64,000 nt of DNA from Haliscomenobacter sp. (GCA_016707205.1 JADJHZ010000003.1:248001-312000), one strand, 5' to 3'; positions 16,502-24,662 are shown, numbered from the stretch's first letter. A program made the numbers and translations. The notes: generated by a model from the letters alone, not told the origin.

Positions 16502-17338
16502 TTACCTATGGTATCTGGCGAGGCCCGGCATGGGGTCTTGTTCAAAGCGCCCCAGATGGAGGTCCAGCGCGCGGGCGGCCGTTCCGATTTCCTCCTGGAA
16601 ATAAAAAGCGACGGAGCCGACAAAATTGACCGGAGATGGGGTTTTGCGGTACAGCGGGATAACGTTGCGATGGATAAACAAGCTAAACTGACGCTGCAAA
16701 ATCGCGTTTAGAGCGGATTCTTTCCGGTGTTTGAATAAAAAGGGAGTGAAGTTGGCCAGGAATCGATTCGGAAAGGGCAATTGATAAACGGATTGCAGGA
16801 TATTATCCCGGCTGAGATGGAATTCTTCCTGCAACTCCCGGGCGATTTCCGGATCCAATTCGCGATTGAGATAAGCGGAAATCAGTTCCTTGCCCAGCGC
16901 GGCGCCGCTGCCTTCATCCCCCAGGATAAACCCCAGCCCACCGGCGGTTTCGACGATCTGGTCGCCATCGTAACTACAGGCGTTGGACCCGGTGCCCAGA
17001 ATGCCCACGACGCCCGGTTCGGTTTGGCAAGATGCCCGGGCGGCGGCCAGGAGATCCGTGTTCACCTGAACCAGCCTCGCTTCCGGAAACAGTCTCCGAA
17101 AAAGCGCTTCCACGCGCTGGCGTTGTTCCAGCGCATTACAACCGGTGCTGTAGAAGTATACCTCCTGCGGGATCATGGTCGGCATACCGAGGCGCGCCTG
17201 GTTGACCAACGCGATAATGCCTTCATCGTCCAGGAAATACGGGCTGATCCAAGTGGTATGGGTCGTTTTAAGGATTTCGCCTTTTTCGGTGAGCGCCCAG
17301 TTGGCTTTGGTGGCGCCACTATCTACAAGCAGTTTCAT
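16502..17338 (-). CDS. BadF/BadG-type amino-sugar kinase (GlcNAc/MurNAc kinase, MurK-like)
   Basis: 278 residues of the ASKHA fold. Phosphate-1 motif VDSGATKANW (about 5-14), phosphate-2 region GILGTGSNACSYDG (about 112-125) and GGLGFILGDEGSGAALGKELI (about 131-151), which is characteristic of eukaryotic-type GlcNAc kinases. In Tannerella a related kinase phosphorylates MurNAc and is encoded beside murQ. The same neighbourhood here makes MurNAc (or GlcNAc) 6-kinase activity likely. It lies 31 bp downstream of murQ. Confidence 0.85.
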   Translation of the reverse strand: MKLLVDSGATKANWALTEKGEILKTTHTTWISPYFLDDEGIIALVNQARLGMPTMIPQEVYFYSTGCNALEQRQRVEALFRRLFPEARLVQVNTDLLAAARASCQTEPGVVGILGTGSNACSYDGDQIVETAGGLGFILGDEGSGAALGKELISAYLNRELDPEIARELQEEFHLSRDNILQSVYQLPFPNRFLANFTPFLFKHRKESALNAILQRQFSLFIHRNVIPLYRKTPSPVNFVGSVAFYFQEEIGTAARALDLHLGRFEQDPMPGLARYHR

Positions 17339-17369
17339 CGGCGCAGATTAGGGTGTAAAAAGGGTTGGC

Positions 17370-18179
17370 TTATTTCACTTCAACCGCTTCCATAGCTTTG
17401 CGGACGCTACCGTACTTGAGCAGCTCCGCTTTCGCTGTTTCGTAATCCAGCGAGAGGGCATTCATCAGCATCCGGGCGCCCCGGTCGATCAATTTGGCAT
17501 TGGACAACTGCATGTCGACCATTTTGTTATCCTTCACCCTTCCCAGTTGGATCATGGCGCTGGTGCTGATCATGTTGAGCACCAGTTTCTGTGCGGTGCC
17601 CGCCTTCATCCGGGTGCTTCCCGTTACAAACTCGGGCCCCACCACCACTTCCACGGGGAAGTCGGCATACTCTGCCACCGGAGAGCCTGGATTACAGGTA
17701 ATACACCCCGTGGTGATTCCCCGCATCTGACAGGTCTTCAATCCGTGGATGACATAAGGGGTCGTGCCCGAAGCCGCAATACCGATAACAACGTCTCGAG
17801 CGTCCGCCTCGTAAAAGGAAAGATCCTCCCACGCTTGGGTCGTGCTATCCTCGGCTTTTTCAACGGCCTTTCTGATCGCTTTTTCTCCTCCGGCGATCAG
17901 TCCGATCACCAGATCCTCCGGCACGCCAAAGGTAGGCGGACATTCCGAAGCATCCAGAACCCCAAGCCGCCCGCTCGTCCCGGCGCCAATATAAAACAGC
18001 CTTCCTCCCTCCTTCAGCTTCTCGGAGATCCTGGTCACTAACAGCTCAATTTGAGGAATGGCTTTCTCCACAGTCAACGGAACGGTCTGGTCCTCCCGGT
18101 TCATGTTATCCAGTAACTCCTGGACAGACATGTACTCCAAATGGCGATAAGGAGATGAAGCTTCCGTAATGCTTTCCAT
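17370..18179 (-). CDS. murQ: N-acetylmuramic acid 6-phosphate etherase
   Basis: 269 residues. A SIS domain with the family motifs SGRLGVLDASECPPTFGV, GIAASGTTPYVIHGL and GSTRMKAGTAQKLVLNMIST. It cleaves the lactyl ether of MurNAc-6-phosphate, giving GlcNAc-6-phosphate and D-lactate in cell-wall recycling. The frame is open 64 codons upstream, but that stretch runs towards the tRNA promoter and looks non-coding. ATG 18179 (MESITEASSPYRHLEYM) gives the normal MurQ start. First gene of the murQ-kinase-regulator operon. Confidence 0.94.
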   Translation of the reverse strand: MESITEASSPYRHLEYMSVQELLDNMNREDQTVPLTVEKAIPQIELLVTRISEKLKEGGRLFYIGAGTSGRLGVLDASECPPTFGVPEDLVIGLIAGGEKAIRKAVEKAEDSTTQAWEDLSFYEADARDVVIGIAASGTTPYVIHGLKTCQMRGITTGCITCNPGSPVAEYADFPVEVVVGPEFVTGSTRMKAGTAQKLVLNMISTSAMIQLGRVKDNKMVDMQLSNAKLIDRGARMLMNALSLDYETAKAELLKYGSVRKAMEAVEVK

Positions 18180-18334
18180 AAACAGGAATTCTTTGCCACA
18201 AAATACAAAGAAACCGCAATAATTGCGAAAATTTGCGAGTTTATCTGCAAGGTGTTGCCAAGCTTTCTGAATACCGCATTTTCTTTGGGGAAAAGTTTTC
18301 CGAAGTCTGGTCTTATTTTTTTCCCCAAAAGCCC

Positions 18335-18365
18335 TTGAGGGTTCGGTAAAAGGATTGTATATTTG
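18335..18365 (+). promoter_or_regulatory. Promoter of tRNA-Ala
   Basis: TTG (18335-18337), a 20-nt spacer and TATATTTG (18358-18365). This fits the Bacteroidota consensus and lies 17 bp before the tRNA 5' end, so transcription would begin a few bases upstream of the mature tRNA. Confidence 0.7.
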
Positions 18366-18382
18366 TCCCACTTTGAAAAAAA

Positions 18383-18456
<74 letters not shown>

Positions 18457-18470
18457 CCGCCCTATCAACC

Positions 18471-18508
18471 AAAAGCCTTGTAAAGTAACCACTTACAAGG
18501 CTTTTTTT
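18471..18508 (+). terminator. Intrinsic terminator after tRNA-Ala
   Basis: AAAGCCTTGTAA, loop, TTACAAGGCTTT forms a 12-bp perfect stem followed by a run of T. It lies 14 bp after the tRNA. An identical copy is found 155 bp downstream at 18626-18663. Confidence 0.85.
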
Positions 18509-18535
18509 ATTCCTGGCACTGCGGGTTCTTCTCAC

Positions 18536-18612
18536 CGGGGTATCGCCCAGCTGGCTAGAGCGTCCCGACGAGGCTGTCGGGAAGGTCGTCGGTTCGACTC
18601 CGACTATCTCCA
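18536..18612 (+). pseudogene. tRNA-Ala-derived pseudogene, copy 1 (anticodon arm replaced)
   Basis: Most of the tRNA-Ala D region (CAGCTGGCTAGAGCG) and the whole 3' half (GGTCGTCGGTTCGACTCCGAC then TATCTCC) are kept. The 17-nt anticodon arm is replaced by a 20-nt palindrome, TCCCGAC-GAGGCT-GTCGGGA. The D stem is mispaired (GCCC against GAGC) and the conserved T33 is lost. It therefore should not act as a normal tRNA. No promoter is visible between the terminator before it and its start. Confidence 0.75.
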
Positions 18613-18625
18613 CCGCCTTTCAACC

Positions 18626-18663
18626 AAAAGCCTTGTAAAGTAACCACTTACAAGGCTTTTTTT
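18626..18663 (+). terminator. Second copy of the tRNA terminator
   Basis: Identical stem (AAAGCCTTGTAA/TTACAAGGCTTT) and T-run to 18471-18508. It is part of a 155-bp tandem duplication that includes the tRNA pseudogene. Confidence 0.85.
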
Positions 18664-18690
18664 ATTCCTGGCACTGCGGGTTCTCCTCAC

Positions 18691-18767
18691 CGGGGTATCG
18701 CCCAGCTGGCTAGAGCGTCCCGACGAGGCTGTCGGGAAGGTCGTCGGTTCGACTCCGACTATCTCCA
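18691..18767 (+). pseudogene. tRNA-Ala-derived pseudogene, copy 2
   Basis: The same 77-nt sequence as copy 1, exactly 155 bp downstream, with the same 20-nt palindrome in place of the anticodon arm. It ends at the TATCTCC acceptor strand, after which the sequence diverges (ATGCCACCGCGG instead of ACCGCC). The junction with foreign sequence exactly at the tRNA 3' end is what an integrative element leaves behind. Confidence 0.75.
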
Positions 18768-18768
18768 T

Positions 18769-18909
18769 GCCACCGCGGTCCGGCATCATGTCTTTGCCGA
18801 CCTCCACAACATTTCAACCCTGCTTATTCCCCGGTCCGAACTGCCCCAACTCCCGGATCTGGTGAAACGGGAGCTGGGGTTCCATTTTTCGATGAAGGAT
18901 GCTTTATAG
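18769..18909 (+). pseudogene. 3' fragment of an unidentified protein gene
   Basis: An open frame without its own start runs from the end of the second tRNA pseudogene to a TAG at 18907-18909. The translated end (HNISTLLIPRSELPQLPDL, then VKRELGFHFSMKDAL) has protein-like composition and codon use like its neighbours. I do not recognise the family. It looks like the C-terminus of a gene whose front was lost by recombination at the tRNA. Confidence 0.4.
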
Positions 18910-18912
18910 AAA

Positions 18913-19265
18913 TCAGCGTTTCTTTAGCGTCCACCAGGTCCAAAAGGCGCCGAATAAATCAATCACCGCAAAAAGGATCAAGGCTGGCGGCGCCAGCTTT
19001 AGTAAAACGAACACAGTAAAGAAGACAATCACCAGGGAGCGCGCACCCACTGTCCATCGAAAAAGGAAATCAGATCGGCTTTGGCAGCCATGTAGTAATA
19101 AAAGGCAAGGAAAAGCACTAACATTCCAACCACCCGTATCCACACTTCCGTGGTAACAGGTATTCCGAACAAGCCCAGCAACGTGTTTGGGCTAATGAGT
19201 AGGGTCAAACCCAGAATGACCAGATAAAGAGCAAAATAAAAGACGGTTTTTCCAGGAGCACTCAT
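18913..19265 (-). pseudogene. Small membrane protein gene with a frameshift
   Basis: From ATG 19265 the frame encodes two hydrophobic segments (FYFALYLVILGLTLLI; VVGMLVLFLAFYYYMAA) and then stops after SFFDGQWVRAPW. The next frame continues smoothly from the same point (RWTVGARSLVIVFFTVFVLL, then ALILFAVIDLFGAFWTWWTLKK). Joined by a one-base correction in the T-run near 19060-19066, they give one protein of about 118 residues with four membrane segments. Either a real frameshift mutation or a sequencing error in the T5 run. Family not identified. Confidence 0.65.
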
Positions 19266-19302
19266 CTCTGTTCAAGTTTTAGGTGATAAAATTGTTGCCG
19301 GA

Positions 19303-20562
19303 TTACACACTGCGGTTCAGCCCGGTAAAGTACCTTTTTTTCTTTGGTTTCTGCCCTTGCCGGTTTTGCTGGACCGGCTGAGCGGCGGGGCGCTCCTGCT
19401 TGATCTCCTGCTCAGAAAAGGCGCTCATAGAGCCAAACGGATGATCGCTCACCACGGGAATCGGTTTGCCAATCAGTTTCTGGATATCGCGGATGTAGGG
19501 TTTTTCCTCCGGTTCGCAAAACGAGATCGCGATTCCGGAAAGCCCCGCCCTGCCCGTCCGGCCAATGCGGTGCACGTACGTTTCCGGGATGTTCGGGATT
19601 TCGTAGTTAAACACATGCGACAATTCGTCGATATCGATACCCCGGGCAGCGATATCCGTGGCTACCAGCACGCGGGTAGTGCGGGCTTTGAAGTTGGACA
19701 AGGCGCGCTGCCGGGCATTCTGGGATTTATTGCCATGGATGGCCTCTGCGCTGATGTTCGCCTTTAACAAGTCCTTCACCAGGCGGTCGGCGCCGTGTTT
19801 GGTCCGGGTAAATACAAGCGCGGTAGGGATCGCCATTTCCCGCATCAGGTGGATCAACAGGTTTTTTTTCTGGGTTTTCTCCGCGTAGTACAATTGCTGA
19901 TCAATCATGTCCACCGTTGAGGAAGGCGGCGTTACCGCTACCTGCTCCGGGTTCCGGAGAATGCTTTCCGCGAGATCGACAATCTCGGGGGGCATCGTCG
20001 CAGAAAAGAACAGCGATTGGCGCTCGCGGGGAAGCAGTCGGATCACCCGGCGCACGTCGTGGATGAAGCCCATATCGAGCATGCGGTCGGCTTCGTCCAA
20101 AACGAAATACTCCACCTGGTCCAGCGAAATAAACCCTTGCTGAATCAGGTCGAGCAACCGGCCCGGCGTAGCGGTCAGGATATCCATTCCTCTGGACAAC
20201 GCGTTTACCTGCCCGTGCTGGGAAACGCCCCCAAAGATCACCGTATGCCGGATGGGCAAATGTTTTCCATAAGCGGATATGCTTTCGTTGATCTGGATCG
20301 CTAACTCCCGGGTTGGGGTAAGGATCAACGCCCGTATCGACTTCGAGGATTTGTTTTGCCGGGGACTGCCCTGTAAAAGCTGCAAAATAGGCACCGCAAA
20401 AGCAGCGGTTTTGCCGGTGCCGGTCTGTGCACAGGCCAGCAAGTCGCGCCGATCCAACACTTTGGGGATCGCTTGTTGCTGAATAGGGGTGGGGATTGAG
20501 TACCCTTCTTCCTTCAATGCCTGAAGGATAGGGGAAATCAAATGCAAAGAATCAAAAGTCAT
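19303..20562 (-). CDS. DEAD-box RNA helicase, RhlE type
   Basis: 419 residues with all helicase motifs: Q motif PTPIQQQAIP, Walker A AQTGTGKTAAF (about 43-53), PTRELA, TPGRLLD, VLDEADRMLDMGF (about 153-165), SAT, and HRIGRTGRAG (about 335-344). The short basic C-terminal tail (QNRQGQKPKKKRYFTGL) is typical of RhlE-like proteins. It unwinds RNA in ribosome assembly or mRNA turnover; individual role unknown. 20563-20818 upstream has no gene; it should include its promoter, which I cannot identify. Confidence 0.92.
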   Translation of the reverse strand: MTFDSLHLISPILQALKEEGYSIPTPIQQQAIPKVLDRRDLLACAQTGTGKTAAFAVPILQLLQGSPRQNKSSKSIRALILTPTRELAIQINESISAYGKHLPIRHTVIFGGVSQHGQVNALSRGMDILTATPGRLLDLIQQGFISLDQVEYFVLDEADRMLDMGFIHDVRRVIRLLPRERQSLFFSATMPPEIVDLAESILRNPEQVAVTPPSSTVDMIDQQLYYAEKTQKKNLLIHLMREMAIPTALVFTRTKHGADRLVKDLLKANISAEAIHGNKSQNARQRALSNFKARTTRVLVATDIAARGIDIDELSHVFNYEIPNIPETYVHRIGRTGRAGLSGIAISFCEPEEKPYIRDIQKLIGKPIPVVSDHPFGSMSAFSEQEIKQERPAAQPVQQNRQGQKPKKKRYFTGLNRSV

Positions 20563-20818
20563 AAAAACAAGTTAAAAGCCCCCAAAACAGGGGAACGCTT
20601 CGCGGCAACATGCGCCTGAAGCGGAATGATGAAAAAAGTTTACTGAAAAGTCGCGCAAAAAGAACAATTTAAGCCGCCGTTTATCGGGCAAGCACCAGGT
20701 AACTAAACCACAAGCGGCGCAAAATTGCGCGAAAATTGAGGGTTAACTACGAAACGGGACAAAGGTCGGGATTTTTTGGGAGAAAAGCAAGGCGAGACGG
20801 TTGACGGGGAGACCGGAG

Positions 20819-20881
20819 GATGTAGAGGATGTAAAGGATGTAGAGGATGTAGAGGATGTAAAGGATGTAGAGGATGTAGGG
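20819..20881. repeat. Seven tandem 9-bp units GATGTA(G/A)AG
   Basis: Seven units of nine bases in exact register: GATGTAGAG, GATGTAAAG, GATGTAGAG, GATGTAGAG, GATGTAAAG, GATGTAGAG, GATGTAGGG. The variation is confined to the last four positions. The word also occurs inverted at 7973-8019 and 49024-49043 and once at 2264-2272. Confidence 0.9.
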
Positions 20882-20967
20882 GACGGGAGTCGGGCCAGGT
20901 GGAAATTATACAATCAAGAAATAGCAGATTTTTATGCAAACGACAAGGAATCCAATTAGTACAATGA

Positions 20968-21249
20968 TGTTTTGGAAAAGCTTTTAAGGAGAACGCAAAT
21001 ACGCCAGCAAGTTCAAGAGGTGAAGATTGGATAAATTATACTCCAAAAAATTTCAGTGCGAACATGATCATGTTTGGTTCTGGCCTAGGCGACGCAAGCA
21101 TTGACATGTCTTCGTATCTTAGTGCAAACATGATTATGTTTGGTTCTGGCCAGGGTGAAGGCTTGGCGTCCATATTGGGCACACACAACGGCTTGCTGTC
21201 CATACCGCCGAACAGCCCACCCGAGAAGCCAACGCAAGGCGGTAGTTAG
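20968..21249 (+). pseudogene. Open frame with an internal 66-bp repeat, probably a gene remnant
   Basis: The frame is open from a stop at 20965-20967 to TAG 21247-21249, but the first ATG is 21064. The product would read ...DWINYTPKNF, SANMIMFGSGLGD, then SANMIMFGSGQGE, ending PPNSPPEKPTQGGS. A 31-bp sequence (21055-21085) recurs at 21121-21151 with two differences, an in-frame 22-residue repeat. Family unknown. With no good start, it is more likely the tail of a lost gene than a working gene. Confidence 0.35.
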
Positions 21250-21386
21250 TACACCCAACAGTATAGCCAAGTTTAAAGTAATCCCACGGTAAAAAAGGGC
21301 TGACCACCCAGAATGCAAAAAAAGGAAGACCAGAACCACACGTTAAAACCTTAAAAGCAAGAAAACTCAATTTCAAACAAAGTAAG

Positions 21387-21785
21387 ATGAAAAAAACAAA
21401 GACAATTCTAGGAGCAGTATTTTTTGCCATGGTTATTCTAGCAGGTTGTAAAAGCACAACGAATAACAAAGAAGCAGATATAGCACAACTGCTTCAGGGA
21501 AAATGGCAGCACATTGACGATGAATCCAACTTTTTAGTGTTCGAAGGCAACCACCGGAAGGAAACCGCAGCGGGCACTAACCAATGGGATGATGAAATTT
21601 TTGTTTTATCCGATGCATGTGCGAATCCATCAGATAAAGCCAATGGAGGCGAACCGGAAAAGAACCGCTACATTTCCTGTATCGAATCCGATTTATGCTG
21701 GTACATAATAGAGGTTGACAAAGAAAATTTATCCCTAAGTTATATGGGGCGAGGGAACACCTTAACCTATAAACGCGCGAAATAA
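21387..21785 (+). CDS. Small lipoprotein, lipocalin-like
   Basis: 132 residues. The signal peptide ends in the lipobox LAGC (Cys about 21), so it is probably lipidated and anchored in the outer membrane or periplasm. The mature part begins LLQGKWQHIDDESNFLVFEGN and ends with YMGRGNTLTYKRAK. The pattern G-x-W...F...TYK resembles small lipocalin-like domains in Bacteroidota. Base composition is more AT-rich than in the neighbours, suggesting later acquisition. Function unknown. Confidence 0.75.
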   Translation: MKKTKTILGAVFFAMVILAGCKSTTNNKEADIAQLLQGKWQHIDDESNFLVFEGNHRKETAAGTNQWDDEIFVLSDACANPSDKANGGEPEKNRYISCIESDLCWYIIEVDKENLSLSYMGRGNTLTYKRAK

Positions 21786-21832
21786 AACCAGCCCAATCGG
21801 GTAGCAGGAAGCGAGCCCTATCCCCGATTCGA

Positions 21833-22555
21833 TCATTTCGAAGGCAAAAACGCGTCCATCCAGGATTCCGGGATTTCGTCGATGCTGTTTTTGAGTTTGC
21901 TGGCCCACATTTGTCCGATTTGGGCGGTGTCTTCTTCCTGCAGGCGGTATTGCTGCATGGTGAAGGAATCGCGGTGGTACATGGCGATATCAATCGGATA
22001 CCCCACGTCGTTGGCGCTTACCCGGGTGGAATCGAACGACAGGAATCCGGTTTTGAACGCGAACCGCAAGCTGGATTCGTACGTCAGGGCCCGGTTGAGG
22101 ATGGGTTTGCCGTACCCCGAGTTGCCGATGATCGCAAAGGGGGAGCCCTGTCCTATTTCAATCCAGTTGCCTTCGGGGTACAACATGTAGAGTTTGTGCT
22201 CTTTGTCGTTCTCCAGTTGCCCGCCCACGATCGCGTAGAGGTTGAAAACCAGCCCCGATTCGGCCAGATACCGCTTATCTTCCAGCGCGACCCGGCGCAG
22301 TTGCTCTCCGAACACATTGACCGCCTGGTACATTTTGGTGTACTTGAAAGACTCTTCCTCGAAGAGCTCCTCGAAGTAGGTCACCGCTTTGTCGCGAATA
22401 GACCGCAACCCGGACGTCATCAAAAAAAGGCTGTTGCGCCCGCCTTCGTGGACCGATATTTTCTTTGCCATCGTCGTTTCCGTTCCCGATGTAATCCTTG
22501 TATCGGCAATAGCCACCAGGCCACTGCGCACTTTAATGCCCAGACAATACGTCAT
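21833..22555 (-). CDS. Anbu, proteasome-related peptidase
   Basis: 240 residues of the Ntn-hydrolase (20S proteasome beta-subunit) fold. The protein begins MTYCLGIKVRSGLVAIADTRITSG: removal of Met would expose Thr as the nucleophile, as in Anbu proteins. The conserved Asp/Arg (ADTR) and Lys (MAKKISVHEG, near 33) and the glycine-rich segment SGYGKPILNRAL follow. Anbu forms open ring assemblies and its substrate is unknown. It is the last gene of an operon with transglutaminase, alpha-E and ATP-grasp genes, a known association. The stop is 47 bp from the convergent lipoprotein gene. Confidence 0.9.
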   Translation of the reverse strand: MTYCLGIKVRSGLVAIADTRITSGTETTMAKKISVHEGGRNSLFLMTSGLRSIRDKAVTYFEELFEEESFKYTKMYQAVNVFGEQLRRVALEDKRYLAESGLVFNLYAIVGGQLENDKEHKLYMLYPEGNWIEIGQGSPFAIIGNSGYGKPILNRALTYESSLRFAFKTGFLSFDSTRVSANDVGYPIDIAMYHRDSFTMQQYRLQEEDTAQIGQMWASKLKNSIDEIPESWMDAFLPSK

Positions 22556-22705
22556 GTTTCGATTAGTTTGCGTAGGCAGCCTTCCCGGCGGGAAGAACGC
22601 CCTTCAAATAGACCCAAAATACAGGGATTTGCGGGATTTCAGTCCTCACCTCCCCAGTATTTTGGGGATATGCGGGCAGAAAGTTTTCAACATCCCCTTG
22701 CCGCA

Positions 22706-23599
22706 TCACTGCTGCTGTTGCTGTTGTTGTTCCTGCAAAAACCAGTTGTAATCCATGCTGTTGCGCACCAGGACCTCGTACGACGTTTTGTGTGCCCCTT
22801 CGGTAGTCAGCACGCCCTTAATGGGCTGGCAATCGAGGTAATCCCGGCCGTGCGCAATTTTGATAAAATGATCATTTTCCTGGAGGTGGTTGGCAGGGTC
22901 AAAACCGCGCCAGCCGACCTGCGGGATCAGCGCTTCCACCCAGGCGTGCAGCTGGGAATCGCTGCGGTCGTCGCTTAAATTGAGGTATCCCGAGACGTAG
23001 CGGGCCGGTATCCCCTGCGGGCGCAGTATCCCGATCATTACGTGCGCATAATCCTGGCACACGCCTTTGCCCATCTCCAGGGCCGTTTTGGCCTGGGTGC
23101 CCGCGTCCGTAATGCCCGGAACGTATTGCAGCAGGCGGTGAATGCCCGCGTTCAGCCGCAACAGGTAGGACCCCACGTTTTCCCCATCCAGCCGCAGCAA
23201 CTCCGCGGGAAAGTCGCCCGGGCCAAGGAGGCACAAGGGCGTAACCTGCAAAAACGACTGCTGATCCATCTGAAACTCCATGTCTTCCAGCACGGCATTT
23301 TCTTCGGCTGCGCTCAGGTTGGAAAACACGTTGAGCGGAGGCGGATTTTTAGCTACCTGGGCCAGCAAATTCAGGGAAAAGTATTCAAACGAGTCAGTAT
23401 AGATGTGGAAATGGTGGGTCAAAAAACCGTATTTGTTGCGCGCCGTAAACGGCTCGCCTCGCATGGAATGCAGCAGGCGAAAGTGTTTGACCTTCTGGGT
23501 CTCATTTTCGCAGGGCATGATCAAAAACTCGTAAGCCCCCTGCTTGACGGGTTTTTCGTATTCGGTCAGGGTGCGGTATTCAATAACGTAATCCGTCAT
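22706..23599 (-). CDS. Transglutaminase-like cysteine peptidase with C-terminal poly-Gln tail
   Basis: 297 residues. A beta-rich N-terminal domain (about 1-160) precedes the transglutaminase core with Cys181 (GKGVCQDYAH), His218 (DSQLHAWVEA) and Asp234 (RGFDPANH), the expected catalytic triad order. The protein ends in LQE followed by seven Gln, encoded by mixed CAA/CAG codons; the end is not conserved in typical relatives as far as I know. In this gene neighbourhood such enzymes are predicted to cut or form amide bonds in a peptide-like modification. The gene lies 11 bp downstream of the alpha-E gene. Confidence 0.92.
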   Translation of the reverse strand: MTDYVIEYRTLTEYEKPVKQGAYEFLIMPCENETQKVKHFRLLHSMRGEPFTARNKYGFLTHHFHIYTDSFEYFSLNLLAQVAKNPPPLNVFSNLSAAEENAVLEDMEFQMDQQSFLQVTPLCLLGPGDFPAELLRLDGENVGSYLLRLNAGIHRLLQYVPGITDAGTQAKTALEMGKGVCQDYAHVMIGILRPQGIPARYVSGYLNLSDDRSDSQLHAWVEALIPQVGWRGFDPANHLQENDHFIKIAHGRDYLDCQPIKGVLTTEGAHKTSYEVLVRNSMDYNWFLQEQQQQQQQ

Positions 23600-23610
23600 A
23601 ACGTGGGCGC

Positions 23611-24546
23611 TTAGGCATGAAAATAATCTTTCTCCAGGGCGTCGTGGATCTCGTAGACCTTATTCAGCGCATCTGCAACAAACTCTCCGACGTTCGCGTC
23701 AATTTCTGAAAACATCAAATAGCGGTACTGGGAGCACATCCGCCCCACTTTGAACCCCACGCTGTGCGCCGATTTGTCTTTGATGCCCAGTTTGCGCAGG
23801 AAGTATTGCACTTGCCGCAGGTTAAAGGCCATGGAGCGGGGAAAATCGATGTTCAAAATCAAAAACTCCAGGGCTTTTTCCCGGTCCGGCGGGGATTTGT
23901 AGTGGTTGCGGTTCATGTCGAAACTTTCCAGCAGTTTCAGCAAAACGGTGTACTGGTAGTTTTCCGCCGGCATGTTTTCCCTGCCTTCGGTGAGGATAAA
24001 AATATCGTACAACTTGCAACTGATGATGCGGGCAATTTGCGCGGTGCGTTCCAGATGGATTCCCAGGCGAATCAGCGCCCATACCTCGTCATGGGTCAGG
24101 GTGCTGTCTACATAGCCCCGAATGAGGGAGCAATGCTCCCCGGCAGCGATGGTGAAATCGTATAACCCCTTGGTTTTGAAATACTCCACCGGGTAGCTGT
24201 TCACGAAATGGTAGTATTTGTTGATCACCTCCCACAATTCGGAGGAGAGGACATTGCGCATCCCCCGGGCATTTTCGCGGGCGTTGGCGATGGTCGAAAA
24301 GATCGACATCGGGTTGCCGGGGTCGAGGGCGGCCCGGTAAAGCACTTCGGCTTCCTCCAGCGGCGCCTGTTCCTCCCAGGGAATGCCGGCCATGTTGACG
24401 ATGGAATGCAGCACAAACTCCCGGCTTTGGCTGATGGGCGCGTCCTGGGTGGTAAAGTACTGAACGCGCAGGTAGCGGGCCACGTGCTCGGTGCGCTCGA
24501 GGTACCGGCCCATCCAGTATAGGGTGTTGGCGATTCTTGCTAGCAT
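23611..24546 (-). CDS. Alpha-E domain protein
   Basis: 311 residues, almost entirely alpha-helical, with the family's beginning MLARIANTLYWMGRYLERTEHVARYLRV and later ARENARGMRNVLSSELWEVIN and HLERTAQIARIIS. The alpha-E (DUF403) family always accompanies circularly permuted ATP-grasp enzymes and transglutaminases, and is sometimes fused to them. It is thought to be a partner of the ligase; no activity is known. In this operon it is separated from the ATP-grasp gene by 221 bp that includes a palindromic element. Confidence 0.92.
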   Translation of the reverse strand: MLARIANTLYWMGRYLERTEHVARYLRVQYFTTQDAPISQSREFVLHSIVNMAGIPWEEQAPLEEAEVLYRAALDPGNPMSIFSTIANARENARGMRNVLSSELWEVINKYYHFVNSYPVEYFKTKGLYDFTIAAGEHCSLIRGYVDSTLTHDEVWALIRLGIHLERTAQIARIISCKLYDIFILTEGRENMPAENYQYTVLLKLLESFDMNRNHYKSPPDREKALEFLILNIDFPRSMAFNLRQVQYFLRKLGIKDKSAHSVGFKVGRMCSQYRYLMFSEIDANVGEFVADALNKVYEIHDALEKDYFHA

Positions 24547-24662
24547 GGTCTTGTTTACTTACTCCGCAGCTTCCCTGCGGGCTGCTCCACGCCCCCCCTT
24601 TGCTCGCTCCGGGAGAAAGCCCCGAATGGAGGGCGTAAACGATAATGGTAATATTTTTTACA

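Noticed and set aside
18536..18612. Functional second tRNA (e.g. tRNA-Ala or tRNA-Asp)
   Set aside because: The anticodon region folds into a 7-bp stem with a 6-base loop, has no T33, and the D stem is mispaired. Moving the frame to read GTC as anticodon gives no 5-bp stem.
19055..19070. Programmed -1 frameshift in the small membrane protein gene
   Set aside because: The site is CC TTT TTC, not a standard X XXY YYZ heptamer, and no stimulatory stem or pseudoknot lies just downstream. Mutation or sequencing error is simpler.
20819..20881. Possible CRISPR array
   Set aside because: The units are directly adjacent without spacers and only 9 bp long. No cas genes are in the window. The same holds for the other word arrays and for the two 31-bp repeats at 21055 and 21121.
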